Shown: positions 31,690-42,873, counted from the first letter of the stretch. The stretch: DNA of 64,000 nt from Diaporthe sp. PMI_573 (GCA_021399435.1 JAJTUP010000056.1:372001-436000); one strand, 5' to 3'. Program-made: numbers and translations. Notes: a model not told the origin generated them from the sequence alone.

Positions 31690-32020
31690 TTAATAAAACT
31701 CTTCCAGGATGCCGACGTATTTGTCCTGATTGACCCGCAGACCGAGCCGGTCCACTTCGGCCATGATAGGGCGCCCAGCGGGCAATCCGATCCGCCACAC
31801 AAACAGCTCTTGTGGGTGGTTGGGCACCAGACCCATATGGCCAACGTAGGTGTACTCCGGGACGTAGATGCCGTATGCTTTTTTGGCCCTAGCGAGTCGT
31901 CCCTCATCCAGCGTCTCAGGAGTTATGTAGAATTGTGTCATAAAGGCGGGGATGGTGGTGTTGGTGTCTATGATCTCGCCAGTCTGCTTAAATGCAAGCC
32001 ACTTGAAAGGTTAGAAAAGT
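31690..32020 (-). pseudogene. unrecognised protein fragment
   Basis: A minus frame encodes GEIIDTNTTIPAF, FYITPETLDEGRLARAKKAY and VPNHPQELFVWRIGLPAGR. An intron-like acceptor precedes it. A second frame just upstream (32108-32250, minus) reads RCDIETREAASATKITCHVP and may be an earlier exon. Composition suggests a real former gene. The family is not known to me, and downstream continuity is broken by a stop and frame change near 31690. Confidence 0.35.
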
Positions 32021-32410
32021 ACGTTCCGAAAGCCATTGGCGGCCGCGGTAACGACCGACTTCGCTCGTTCAATACCTACTCACTACAGGTAACACAAACT
32101 ATGGTGGCTAGTTCGGATATTCAGTGAGGAAAAGCTCCTGTTCTGTATTGTCTTCCCATAGTCGTACCTTACTCTTCTCCGGGACATGACATGTGATCTT
32201 GGTGGCACTGGCGGCCTCTCTGGTCTCGATGTCACATCTTACTGAAAGCCTTGCGATCTGCCCGGCTCGGCTGAACGGCGCCGCTTTGCGCGGGCGGGGT
32301 GGAGGATGGCGTGTGCCGATCGCGCCTCCGCAGTACCACACTGCATGCTCGTGACCATTGGATCGCTCAGATGCAGCTTCTGCACTTCGACACCGAGTCT
32401 TCTCATTCAC

Positions 32411-33680
32411 AGAAAAAGTCTCGACATTTTAGCTTCCATTAAGAATACACGGGATCTCTTTATATCCTTGTGTATTACTTTGGATGGATTTGACGTTCGG
32501 GATCCTAATAATTCTGAAATGATGAACATGTCGTGTTTATCCATCACGCCGTATCACCGGCCTGGGATACATCACGTTACTAACAGTCATGACCCGGCGA
32601 GAAATCAAACGACCACTTAAAGTTGGTGCAATCCATTGGAATTTACCCATTTCCATCGCCATTCTCCAGTGGATGGCTCTTAGTTCTGATCTGAATAACT
32701 TTAAAGAAATCCCTTTTGCGTTCCACTGCCCCAACTATTCCTTTCGTTCATTCCCTCACTCGCGTTGGAAGCCCCTCTCGTCTTTTAAGGGCCCCGCATA
32801 TGTAAGCTAAATCATCTTCCCGCTCCTGCAAACCACTGTAGAACCAAAGAATTGATTTCCTGTTCCGGTCGTTGACACCTATGAGTACGCGCCTCAGCAA
32901 GCGCCTCAGCAACCTTAGCCATATCCGCGGATAGCTCCTGGGCCACGCTATCTCCACAGGTCTGAGCCACGGCCTTCAGGGACTTGTGTGCTTCCTCATC
33001 GAGATGAGACAAATACATAAGCCCTCGAGATAGGATGAAGCGAGATGAATCTCTTTCAGCTCATGCATCGGCAACGAGCGTTAGAAGGGATTTCCCATCA
33101 AAATATCAGTGTACCCTAAACTATCGTTGATAGGCGTGGCATCGTTAACCAATTCGGCATAGAAGTCTTCATTTTTATTGTAAAAAAGTGCTCCCTGAGG
33201 CCGTTCAACAAGCTGGTAGCCAAGTTCATGACGCAAGAGACCTCGCTGTAGCCATAGCAGCTCTGTATCTGTGCGGGATGGCCAATTCTGCTCCTGTTGT
33301 TGCGATCTGCAAGCAGTACAAGCGATGCTCCGGGGGTAGAAAACAGTGGTCGCGGTTGCTTTGAATGATTATTATAAGGAGAATCCAGGAGATTCTTTCT
33401 TTTCCAATTTCCGACAGAACCGGAATAAAGTTTGCTGGCAGGGTAATCAATGGGGATCGCAGGCTGTCGGTGGGTAGACAAGCCGCAAAGCAGTACATTT
33501 CATTTCGGTTTGTTCCTACTCAGTGACTTCTGAAATAGGCGCCATTACTAGAATCATGGTTTTGTGGCTCGAAGCTCCATTTGTGGAATGACCGGGGGGG
33601 CATGGTAAGGGGGACCGTGTCCATATTTGGAAAACCATTCCCCCGTCTCCGTTCCGCCAACCATAGACAGATTATCCAAG
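32411..33680. other. no confident gene
   Basis: A minus frame at 32812-33018 (MYLSHLDEEAHKSLKAVAQT then ELSADMAKVAEALAEA) has helical, gene-like composition. A second minus frame at 32748-32900 (GVNDRNRKSILWFYSGLQER) could be its next exon. No family or firm splice path was found. Confidence 0.3.
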
Positions 33681-33681
33681 G

Positions 33682-33689
33682 TATAAATA
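33682..33689 (+). promoter_or_regulatory. TATA box candidate
   Basis: TATAAATA lies about 130 bp before the ATG at 33819 and is followed by a long CT-rich leader, the usual layout of a strongly expressed filamentous-fungal gene. Confidence 0.5.
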
Positions 33690-33818
33690 TATCCCCTTTC
33701 CACTTCTACTTTTTGTCTTTCCCCTTTCTTTCTTTTCACAAAACACATCATACTTAGTTCATGCATTCCCGTATTACTTCTCATCATACCTTGTACCTAC
33801 TCCTTCAAAGACTACACA

Positions 33819-34016
33819 ATGTGCGACATTACTTTCAAGTTATGCCTGGTAGCAGGATGCAATATTTACGTCGCCTTGCCCTACAAAGTTTGCCCGAAAC
33901 CCGCCGCTAAGGAACGGTGCCAAATCAACGAAACATATGAAGAAGGAAGAGGAGACAGGGCATGCATATCTCACAAATGGGCTCAGGCTAACAGTTTAAA
34001 TGGTTTGAGGAATTGA
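33819..34016 (+). CDS. hypothetical small Cys-containing protein, 65 aa
   Basis: The frame starts MCDITFKLCLVAGCNIYVAL and has six Cys (residues 2, 9, 14, 25, 33 and 49). The upstream DNA has a TATAAATA box and a long pyrimidine-rich, CA-rich leader ending in CACAATG, a good fungal start context. Short ascomycete proteins opening with MC and having spaced Cys are common, and their function is mostly unknown. A classical signal peptide is not clear because the hydrophobic run is short and Cys-rich. The frame may also be a first exon. Confidence 0.42.
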   Translation: MCDITFKLCLVAGCNIYVALPYKVCPKPAAKERCQINETYEEGRGDRACISHKWAQANSLNGLRN

Positions 34017-34250
34017 TGCTAGCAACAAACAGTGGTTGCGTTTCAGAGCAATTGTCCCAAGTTTAGGGTCGTCCCCAGTACGAATTTGTTGTGTCAAAGA
34101 TGCTGTTTCAAAAGCTCTAAAAACAACGGATTGAAACCGGATGGAGAAGACTGTACTGTCCTTAGATTGTAGGGAAAAAGAACTCATTGCCTCGCGAAAG
34201 GCTGCTCAAGTTGTCTGTCGTCGGCTGTAATCCTGAGCTGTTTGCGTCTA

Positions 34251-35087
34251 CTATAACATCAGAATACGCGGATTGCCTAGGCATCCATCCACTGCAAAAT
34301 CAAGGCCGAATATCTCAACCCTCTGCTGCGCAGTGCTTTCCCGCAGAAAGCCCCCCGTCCCGGGCCATCCGCCCAGTGTTGGGCTCTCCCTCATCTCAGC
34401 CTCCGATATCGCTCCTTGACTGTCAGCGGACTCTAATCTCTGGAGCCTCCTCAGCGTCTCATTCTTCAATGCGGCGCCCTTGGCATTTCTCTGGACAGGG
34501 AGGTGGCGAAAGTGGTGATCGCCTGCCTCAGAGGAGAAAAAGTCAACCATCTCACACCTAATCCGTTGCTTCCGCCCCCGAGGCACCCACCGGATGCACT
34601 GATTGACGAACCCATGACCGCAGTCATGCCCGTCCAAGCAGTCTAGATCCTTGCCAGCCAGGGTACAGATGCATTGGATATTGTCCTGTGCACGACGGGA
34701 CTTCAACTCCTCGCTTTTAGTCCAGATAAGCCTGTTCAACCGTGTTCGAAAATGCGTCAAGGCAACATCAGGACTCTTTATCCACTGCTTAGCACTGATT
34801 TCGGAACCAACAATGCTATCTCCATCGACAATGCTCGAGGCAGTTGCGACTGTGTTGGCCGGGTCTGGCATAGTGGTAGTCAGGGTATAGTCACCGCTCT
34901 TAAACTTGTCCTTCACTGCTCGAGATGGTTGTCGCCGCCGGCTGACTGTTCCGGGGCCTTGCGACTTTGTATATCTTTCAATCTCCTCTTTAAACCACCG
35001 TTCGGCACACCTTACAAAACTCCAAACGCAGTATACGGGTAACTCCTTGCGTGCAGTGCCAATGCGTGTAGTGCCAAGCACCAACAC
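34251..35087 (-). CDS. hypothetical protein, about 278 aa, Cys/His-containing
   Basis: The longest minus frame runs without stops for 278 codons. Its middle part has a cluster CICTLAGKDLDCLDGHDCGH followed by CIRWVPRGRKQRIRC, which could bind zinc in a RING-like or small finger fold, and an acidic/Ser-rich tail. The start is uncertain because the first codons are in a region that may be intronic. Upstream minus frames (35112-35496: KVGCAHATVEHLLKLSDAL, then ELEEADAYLKRARQEFRSES) may be the N-terminal exons, linked by a frame change near 35320. I do not recognise the family. Confidence 0.42.
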   Translation of the reverse strand: MLVLGTTRIGTARKELPVYCVWSFVRCAERWFKEEIERYTKSQGPGTVSRRRQPSRAVKDKFKSGDYTLTTTMPDPANTVATASSIVDGDSIVGSEISAKQWIKSPDVALTHFRTRLNRLIWTKSEELKSRRAQDNIQCICTLAGKDLDCLDGHDCGHGFVNQCIRWVPRGRKQRIRCEMVDFFSSEAGDHHFRHLPVQRNAKGAALKNETLRRLQRLESADSQGAISEAEMRESPTLGGWPGTGGFLRESTAQQRVEIFGLDFAVDGCLGNPRILML

Positions 35088-35708
35088 TCTGATGAGCGTT
35101 TCCGTTTAACATCAAATTAGGAAACGGAGCAGTAGCCATAACCAACTGAATGCATTCGCTCGGGTCAATAGGGAGATTCCCAAGGGGGAAAAGTTTAAGA
35201 TTTTAATGAAAACATTTGCTTTTTGCGTATTTGGTTCTTTATATTTAGATTCAGACCTGAACTCTTGTCTTGCCCTTTTGAGGTAAGCATCGGCCTCTTC
35301 AAGTTCTGAGGTTAAGGTTCCGGTCCGAGGTCCGCAGGGCATCACTCAGTTTTAGAAGGTGTTCCACCGTTGCGTGCGCACAACCGACTTTGACAACAGC
35401 GATCGAATGCATATCCCTTCGCGGTCGACTTGAGGAGCGAACTTGAAGCAAGAGAATAGGTGGCAGCTGTTGCATGCTTCCCCCTTCCTCAAACACCTAT
35501 AGGATTTGCTCAAGCCCCCTCGGACCTGAGATTTGAGCGGCCAGCTGAATCTAACATGACATAATAGACGTCTTAAGGCAATACTAAAATTATGGACACA
35601 AACTCTTCCAGTAAAGGTGAGGACCTGGTTTTCTTTCTGCAGCAGTCTGATTTTCCAACCTTTTCCGTAAAAGTGCCTCGACTGGTGACGAACAGACCGG
35701 TTTTCAAC

Positions 35709-36740
35709 CTATGATTGTACTGCGCCGTTTGCCATGGTAGCACACTTCCAGAAATCCCGTTCTGCTTCTAACGTCCTGACCTTTTCCTCCAGCTCTTCAA
35801 GTCTGTGCGCCTTGCGGTCTCGACATTTCTGAGCAGCAACTTTGTTTCGCTCCCGCTTCTTCGCAATGGCGTCGACGTGTCCCTTTCTGGTGATGGGATA
35901 CAAACGGTTGCGTTTATACTCGCACTGTGAAATGACTTGGGAGACGGTATTGAATCTTCTAGCCGGGGTGCGGCTCTCTGGCTTGTATTGGCTTATAGTG
36001 GTAGTGGAAATGTCTTCTTTATCCTTGATGATGGCCAATTGTCTTGTTTCGACAGTACTTTCCTCGTTAGGTATGCAATAGCCATTTTGGGTCTCTTCGT
36101 GAATCATATCTTTCCCGTTGGCCTGGTCAGCGGAATCTCTGGTGCCATTTTTACCTTCAGTGGTCCATGACAAAGCTGCTGTTGAGAACTCTTGATCATT
36201 ATCGCCGTACAAGGTGGTCATGTCGGCCACAAAATCTTCCATGTTATCCTTGGAACAAGTTACTGGGGACGGCCAGGAAAGAAGAAGCCCGGAATCGAGT
36301 TGTGGTTTGAATATTGTGGAAGCGTCATGGGAGATATTCGATGGAGATATACGCGTTGGTTCCCACCAGACGACCTCATTTTGTTCCCACTCGCTGGTGG
36401 GAAGTGAGCCCATCGCGGAACAATTGCCAGACATGCCGCGGTTGATTGAAAATGGTGGCTCTAGCAATACTGGGCAAGTCAACTGATTCTTTGCGATGTA
36501 ACCGTAACGCAATGGGTAGTTGGCGCGATCTGGATAGGCTTTTAGCAACATTAGCGGAGGGAAGACGAGCTCGAGTGGGTCTGAGGGAAGGCGGCAGCCT
36601 TTAAATAATCTGACAACAAAGGTAGTACAATGATTAAATAAATAACGAGCATACTCATCGACCAACGAAGGCAGACCGAAGCGGCACAAGAGGGCCACAG
36701 CCGCAGGAAGAGGCAACCGACCCCGGAACCTGGCGGCCAA
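35709..36740 (-). CDS. bZIP transcription factor, up to 343 aa
   Basis: A C-terminal bZIP domain is clear: basic region KKRERNKVAAQKCRDRK at about residues 294-310, then a zipper with heptad Leu (LEELEEKVRTLEAERDFW) to the end. The core N-x2-A-A-x-K-C-R fits the GCN4/AP-1 signature N-x7-R/K. The rest is acidic and Ser/Thr-rich, as in activation domains. The open frame begins at 36740, but the first 100 residues are basic and hydrophobic and unlike the rest. A better start may be the Met at 36434 (MSGNCSAMGS). The protein should bind DNA as a dimer in the nucleus. Its domain resembles that of the next gene (37799-38914), also on the minus strand, suggesting an old tandem duplication. Confidence 0.8.
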   Translation of the reverse strand: MAARFRGRLPLPAAVALLCRFGLPSLVDEYARYLFNHCTTFVVRLFKGCRLPSDPLELVFPPLMLLKAYPDRANYPLRYGYIAKNQLTCPVLLEPPFSINRGMSGNCSAMGSLPTSEWEQNEVVWWEPTRISPSNISHDASTIFKPQLDSGLLLSWPSPVTCSKDNMEDFVADMTTLYGDNDQEFSTAALSWTTEGKNGTRDSADQANGKDMIHEETQNGYCIPNEESTVETRQLAIIKDKEDISTTTISQYKPESRTPARRFNTVSQVISQCEYKRNRLYPITRKGHVDAIAKKRERNKVAAQKCRDRKAHRLEELEEKVRTLEAERDFWKCATMANGAVQS

Positions 36741-37798
36741 ATATGGGTTGTGAGGCAGCCCTTGAGGCTTAAGTAACTCTCAAAAGTTTGGCTAGAGCAA
36801 ATACGCAAGGAGCTCGCACGCTGATAGCAAGCTGCAATAAACGTCGAATCAGCCTTGCAAGAGACTCTCGTGATAACCGTCTGCTGCGTATTTTACGTAA
36901 GGTTTTTTTACCTTTAAATATACAGTGCTTATCTTTCTCTATTTTAGCATTAGTCTAATTTCTTATTCTATGTCATTACTTTCTAGATGCTATGCTTCGA
37001 GCTCCTTATTTTAGTATTTCGCTTTCTTGTATTATAATAACCCTCATGTAGTAAAGACCGTCTTTCTGATATCCTCGAGCAATAAGCTTATTTGTGACTG
37101 TAGGATGTCCGCGCTATGTCGGCCGTAATGACCTTCTTCAAGTCTATACAACTCGACCGCGACAAGAAGCGAAGCGATTTCCTATGTGCGGGAGAATGGA
37201 GAAAGCTCTCTAAACCTTCAAGTATTATCGAGTCCCTTTAAAGTTGACCTCGACGAAGCCGTCATCCAAGAAGCAGCAGCTCGTGCACCCTCGGAGGTTG
37301 CCAATCGAGTGCAGTTCATGATTGATGATAGGCGTCCCAAGCTCGAGGTCTCAAGTGCTGTCGATGGTGGTTTTCGAGCTAATCACCCATCATCGATCAG
37401 AACGTTGAGCTTTGTGGATGTTATTCGGTTCGATCTCGCCACCGCTGATCGGATTGCACTTTGTACCAGTTGGGAAGGGACTTGAGGTTCTGTGCCTTCC
37501 GAAAAATAGATACATAGTAGCTCTTGGAAGTGAAATTAGCTCATGTTTTCCCTTTGCTTGTTGACGATCGTCAGACCTGTGGAGGCTCTTTTGACATTCT
37601 TCAGCGCCGTCTCATCCCTCTCAAGCGTCTCCATCCTCTCTACCATACTCTGATCCGTGAAGGTCAGCGCGTCAACAACATCGCCTGCGTTGCGCATAGC
37701 GAAGCTGCAGTTGCTGTGATACCCGCGTCCAAGGAATGGACCAAAATACACCCAAGCCCACCAAGACGACCCTCAAGGCGTTGCCTGCAGCTTGGAGT
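36741..37798. other. intergenic region between two bZIP genes
   Basis: An AT-rich stretch (36900-37090) is probably the promoter of the left bZIP gene. Plus frames at 37186-37485 and 37524-38060 have no recognisable domain; the second largely overlaps the right bZIP gene in antisense and is rejected. Confidence 0.45.
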
Positions 37799-38914
37799 TT
37801 ACACAACTGCGCCGTGTTCTTTGGCCACGGCTATCCAATGTTCGCGATCAGCTTCTAGGTCCTTGACCTTTGCCTCTAGCTCCTCGAACTTGGCGACCTG
37901 GCGCTGCCTATATTTGCGAGCCGTGGCGGTGTTTCGTGCTCGCTTCAGAGCAACGATGTTGTTAAGATCCTCAGCAACAATTGGAGGCAGAGGCTTACTT
38001 CGAGCACGGTCTCGAAGTCGGCAACCAACACCTGAGCATGGAAGACTCCGGTGCGACTGACACTTGAGCTCGCCACTTCTTTGCCTTTGAGACGATTTCT
38101 CGGCCGGATGAATGGAATGCATCTGGCTTGATGGTGCAGAAGCTGTGTACTTGCTTCTATCCTCGGCCAGCTTGCTGAAAACATCAAATTCAGTCCTTCC
38201 CAGTTCCTTGGCGTCGAGCAAGCCCTCATAGTCCCTCCCAGAGCTGAAAACTCTACCCAACATATCTGTGTGGCTGAGATTGCCGAGGCCGAAGCCGTCT
38301 TGGATGAAACCACGAACCTCGGACACCTCGCCTGAGATCGATATAGGGGGCGGTCCGAACCCAGAAAAGCTCTGGGGCTGACTGTAGGTTGACAGTGCGA
38401 AAGTGCTTGGGTCCTTGTCAGCAAATTCAAGACCAATGTAGGTCCCGTCGACATCAGCAGGCTGGCTGAGCCCAGCACTAAATACGGGGTGCTGGTGGTC
38501 ATCTATACAACTGAAGTTGTAGTTTTCGGGCATGAAGGAGTCCGAGGTGATTCCCGAGAGTCCCAAAAGAGACAGTTTTGCGCTTGACTCCGGGACCAAG
38601 GATGCAGCGGTCAATAGTGGCGAGGCCGTTTTAGAGTCGGACATGGACTGGTCCTGTGCCTGTGGCATGCTGCCGCTCGCTGACGAAACATTGGCGAGGT
38701 ATTCGATGGAGCAATTTGCTCCGCTGCCGACGCTTTGCACTGAATGCGCGCGGGTAGGCTGGTAGGGACTAGACTCCTGAAATGTTTCTGGGTGTTTGTG
38801 GTTTGGCTCATAGTGGCCTTGCTCGTTCAAGGTCAACATGCCGTCTGACACCAGCTTGGACGCCTTCGTATTGGTGCTCGAGCCGAGGTCATGCTCGAAA
38901 TCGGATTCGGGCAT
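37799..38914 (-). CDS. CPC1/GCN4-like bZIP transcription factor, 371 aa
   Basis: One exon opens with an ATG at 38914 (MPESDFEHDLGSS). The C-terminus reads PLPPIVAEDLNNIVALKRAR, continuing with the basic region KRARNTATARKYRQRQ (about residues 324-339) and a short zipper with heptads in FEELEAKVKDLEADREHW. This matches the GCN4/cpc-1 layout, where PLPPI-x2-ED precedes the basic domain. Compared with GCN4-type AARKSR, this copy has TARKYR, so the DNA-contact Ser is Tyr and binding preference may differ. The N-terminal 300 residues are Ser/acid-rich with an activation-domain look. It may act in amino-acid starvation or a specialised branch of that control. No upstream ORF analysis of the leader was possible beyond noting several short ATG frames. 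Confidence 0.85.
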   Translation of the reverse strand: MPESDFEHDLGSSTNTKASKLVSDGMLTLNEQGHYEPNHKHPETFQESSPYQPTRAHSVQSVGSGANCSIEYLANVSSASGSMPQAQDQSMSDSKTASPLLTAASLVPESSAKLSLLGLSGITSDSFMPENYNFSCIDDHQHPVFSAGLSQPADVDGTYIGLEFADKDPSTFALSTYSQPQSFSGFGPPPISISGEVSEVRGFIQDGFGLGNLSHTDMLGRVFSSGRDYEGLLDAKELGRTEFDVFSKLAEDRSKYTASAPSSQMHSIHPAEKSSQRQRSGELKCQSHRSLPCSGVGCRLRDRARSKPLPPIVAEDLNNIVALKRARNTATARKYRQRQVAKFEELEAKVKDLEADREHWIAVAKEHGAVV

Positions 38915-41165
38915 TGTTCCGAGCTGATTATGCTGCTTCTTGTGACTTCTTCTGGATGACCGACTGATTCAGTGTCAGGCTAAGCGAATTGCAGAGTGGA
39001 AGGCTGAAAGAAAGCTGTAATAAACAGACCACAACGTTACAGGGTCCTGGGCGGGTGTGTTGCAATACTATCTTGCGTTTAGCGAGTCAGGTGTCTTCGT
39101 TTGGTCAACACGTTTGTTGATCGTTAGTTGTCTCCCTGCCAACTAATTACATAATCCTCAGTATAAGATCTAGTTTGCAGAGGAGAAGCGCAGGCGCCCA
39201 GAGTTTGTACTTGGTGTCATCCCCCACTTCGCCTTCTGCAGTGCCTCCTTCCAATTCTGTCATTTGTGCATCCATACCCCGAAATCCGTGAAAGCCTTCA
39301 CCACAAACATGGAGGGATTCTGGGTACAGGCAGATTTCTTCGGACTAGATTTTGAGGCTTGATGTGCCCCCACCTCAGAGACTTTCTCAGGCGAGGATTC
39401 TACTAAAGGCATCGTTGACCCTGTGGGCTGGTTGAAGTTGTCCTGGGGAGGTGAATTGGTCGTTGGAAGGAGAAGAAATCGTCGAAGCCAATGGACATAT
39501 GAGTTGGAATAGCAAGTGTTTAGCCGTTCGCTTCCTTAGAGAGCAAGTTGTACTGATGCCCAGGATTGTGTTTGGAATTGCAGCAACACGGTCCAGAAGT
39601 GCACCTCTTATGCGACGTTTCGGTCCCTTTGCTATGTCACTATTTCATCACCACCGGAATAGTCTTCTGCTGGAAATGTATGGTTTTGTGTGAGTGGAGT
39701 GCTCGTGGGACGCCTGCCATTTTCTTGATTGTCGCCCCTCTCCATGTCTGAATTTTTTTGCAGATGGATCGGGGGCCTACCCTCTTGTTGGTGGGAGGTT
39801 TTACAGTAGGATGAGAATATGGTAATCGTAGAGAATATCACCTAGCTCCCTCTTATCCTCCTTAACTGCGGGCTTGGCACATTCAATATCATGGTCCTTC
39901 TGAAGCAGGGATATGGGCCAGACAAGCTTGAAAGACGTGATCCTCTTTACAATGCCATCCGCATGCACAAGTAACCTCGCGTTCATCCTCTGCTATACAG
40001 CAGGATTCAACAACGCTGCTCGGATTGACGAACGAAATCCCGGTACTTTTGGCGAGAGGATGGTCGTTTTATACAGGTCTTTAGGTATCGTGGGTCCCGC
40101 AGTTAGCATCGGCCGATCATAGAGGCGGGCTGGTAGTACAGGACTTTCTATATTTATAGGAATTAGACTCCCTTATAACTATAAGCCTCAATATATTGTC
40201 TTGATCCTTAAATCAATTAAGTATTTGTGGCTACTTTTTGTTTTCTAGAAATTAATTTAATTTTGAATATTGTGTGGATAGCTTCTTCGAAGCTCACAAG
40301 GGCCATTCTTTAGGTTTTGAACGGTAAAAAGAATAACAAAAGAACAGCTGCACGTAGGGCTCGAATCTTACATCTAAGTGTAATTCATTATTTTCTAATA
40401 GTGTCCTAAGGAGGCGAATATCCGCATCCGTATGTAATGATCACACCAAACCTTTGTAGGGTTCAGTAGGTAACTTGTAGGGGTAGAAAGGCGTAGAGGT
40501 GGTACTTGACTGATCCGTATATGAAAACACTGTTGTTGTTGGACTGAATACTTAGATTGACGACTGAAGAGTCCGTTCTACGAAAGCTATTTACTGTGGT
40601 GATGACCATATCCTTATATGTCCTGACTCTTCATCCGTCCTGGTGCTTAGCAGCGACGCATCGCGGAGCAATCCGCCGAGGCTGCCCGTCGTGGTTCCAC
40701 AGAGGAGGCTGGTGGAATGGTGGTGCAGGAGGCTTGGTTGCGCTCGGAAGGGGAGGTTGGTGTTTCCGACTGGAGTTCTATGGTGAATGAAAATGTTGAC
40801 TGGTCGGAGTTTGGTATGGTGGATCCGGGATTGGCGTCTGGAAATGAGAATGTTTCTGCTGGTGGCCTTTCCGGCCGGTAATGATTGACTTGGTAGGTTT
40901 CGAAATAGACTAGTAAACTCGTTGTTCTGGCTGGTCGTCGTGTTTCCTTGACCTGGTCGAGTAGATTCCGACTGGGCATTCTTCCTTTTGGCTGGTCGAG
41001 CGATTTCTTGGGCTGGTTCTAACTCCTTTTCTTGTTTTGGGTGTGGCCAAATTCCTGGCCTCAGAAGGTCGGTCCGCGGCGGACCACGAACCTCCCAAGC
41101 TAAAGTAGAAAACTAAGAGAAAGGCGCAAGTAATAAACCAGTAGCACGATCAACCAACGACGAGT
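38915..41165. other. no recognisable gene
   Basis: Short frames at 39451-39693 (+), 39801-39986 (-), 39913-40122 (+) and 40647-40979 (-) match nothing I recognise. A tRNA T-arm-like word near 40355 did not extend to a cloverleaf. A 16-bp GC-rich palindromic word occurs at 41070-41085 (listed separately). Confidence 0.4.
41070..41085 (+). repeat. GC-rich hairpin word, left of the Helitron region
   Basis: CGGTCCGCGGCGGACC can fold on itself, and its exact reverse complement occurs at 48512-48527 on the far side of the Helitron. On the minus strand it is followed within about 8 nt by CTGA, a possible Helitron CTRR end, but the transposase-like genes face the other way. Confidence 0.7.
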
Positions 41166-42873
41166 TCAACGCCGCGTACCCGCACGCCTCTTTCCAGCAG
41201 CCTTTTCAGACAATGCTCCCCTGCCAGCCCGGTTTCTTTTCTTACCCCGCGCTCTGGGTTCCTCGTCTGAATGTTCCGCCTCCCCTAGATCAACAGCGCC
41301 ATCAAAACCACCCGATCCCACAGGATCAACTTCCATCGCATTACCCGGCTGTGATGAAGGAGGCGCATCATAGAATCGGTCCGGCGAACCCTCCCCCCCT
41401 GAACGATCATCTGTGATGCTGAACTGTAGGGCAGTATCGGGATCAACAATGCCGCCAGATATCGAGTCCCGAGTTCCACCGCTTGCTTTTGGTGCCCCGG
41501 ACGATGTTGCAGTACCAGCACCCAATAAAGCGTCCATCCGTGCCTTCAGGGCCTTCTGGGCACTAGGACCCCGCTTCTGAGCTGAACGTCCCCTGGCAGC
41601 GGAAGGAGACAAACTGGCAGACGAAGTCCCGACAACAGGACTCCCGAACGGGTTGACATCGGAACTCTTGACACTCTTCTTGGGTGTTGTCCTTGTCTTC
41701 AGTCCGGCAAACTGGCTGCTACCACCTCCAGACCCGGAACCGCCGTCGCCAACGATATATAGCTGCTCGGGGACGATGACTGGTATGAACACACCCAGTG
41801 GCACATCACAGAGAAGTGACGTCTTCAGTAAACCAATCATCTTCCCGACAAAATGGACGGTGCGACCATCCACATGGAAGAAGCCACCCCGCTTAATCGT
41901 TGCGGCCCACTTCTTCTCTCGCCAGAAAGTAGCCGCCCGGGGCCAGTAAAGAAGGACATGGAAGGGATAGTCACCACTCGCCGGCAATTTCGACGATCTA
42001 TCCTGGCCAAGCTTCTTCATATTGAAACGGGTACCCATCCTCAAGAAACCCATCGTGTTGGTTCTCTCGGACTCATCCAACCACGGAGGTAAAACACCCA
42101 TATCCCTCCATCGATACTTGTTAGGGTCGCAGACACCATATCCATGAACGGTCATAGAATCTTCCGGGAACTCGATGCTTTTATCAAAGGTATTCCCTGC
42201 TCTGTAAACAACAGGTCAGCATACGAACCGTGGAAAGTTATCAACACAGGGGGACCGACTTTTGAAGACCCCTTTCAACAGGGATGAAAAACTGAGCAAT
42301 TGCCGTAGACCAATGCTTCTGACCCGCAGAAATGCGAAAGGATTCATCATCCACCTGACGCTTCCAAGCAACCCAGTTAGGGTGGAAGCAGCCTTCGATA
42401 TTCCACGTGAATGGCCTGGCCGAGTCCATATCGGCATCCGGTGCATACGCCGGAGCTATCACGTCGATGTCCCAACTCAAACCATCATTCAGTAGAATAT
42501 CGCACTCCTCTCCCGGGGGACTGTGCGGCCTCAACGGGAAGGGCAGGCGGAAGTGAGTGGACTGGCTGAACAGCTGATGATCCGTCCGATAGACGTTCAC
42601 AACATCACCGATTCGAGTGGGCATAATCATACGAAGCCCGTACGTCTTCTTCCCAGAGGTGTCGATCGAATCAGAAGACGAAAGGATAGGAAAATCGGCA
42701 ACAGTCCGTTCCAGGATACGGATAGTACCTTCGCTGTTGGTATACGCACTTGTATCACCTTCATCGAGTGCTGCGGCTTCCCACGGGCTCTCATAGGCAT
42801 ACGGGCCGGTGCTAACGACAGAGTCCGCGTCGTCGTCGTCACGAAATGGACTACCGGGAGAACCAACAGACAT
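41166..42873 (-). CDS. Helitron-adjacent protein of unknown function, 553 aa
   Basis: Two exons are inferred: 42873-42248 and 42201-41166. The 46-nt intron has branch GCTGAC and acceptor TTTACAG, joining phase 2 to give 553 aa. The ATG at 42873 begins MSVGSPGSPFRDDDD. The N-terminal half is a compact, non-repetitive domain (PFTWNIEGCFHPNWVAWKRQ, then KHWSTAIAQFFIPVERG). The middle holds FPFHVLLYWPRAATFWREKK-type and FHVDGRTVHFVGKMIGLL segments. The C-terminal 200 residues are disordered, with GSGSGGGSS and a Lys/Arg tail (KKRNRAGRG, GKRRAG) suggesting nuclear, DNA- or RNA-associated protein. It diverges from the Helitron Rep gene across a 750-bp shared upstream region. I recognise no family. 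It may be a Helitron accessory protein or an unrelated host gene. Confidence 0.7.

Noticed and set aside
37524..38060. 178-codon plus frame
   Set aside because: Most of it is antisense to the C-terminal bZIP region of the 37799-38914 gene.
40340..40375. tRNA-like T-arm (AGATTCGAGCCCTAC on the minus strand)
   Set aside because: One stem pair fails, and no matching acceptor, anticodon or D arms could be built at the right distances.
41060..41085. 3' terminus of a minus-oriented Helitron (hairpin followed by CTGA)
   Set aside because: As a terminus it conflicts with the plus-strand Rep/helicase and no matching TC end was found, so it is reported only as a hairpin repeat.
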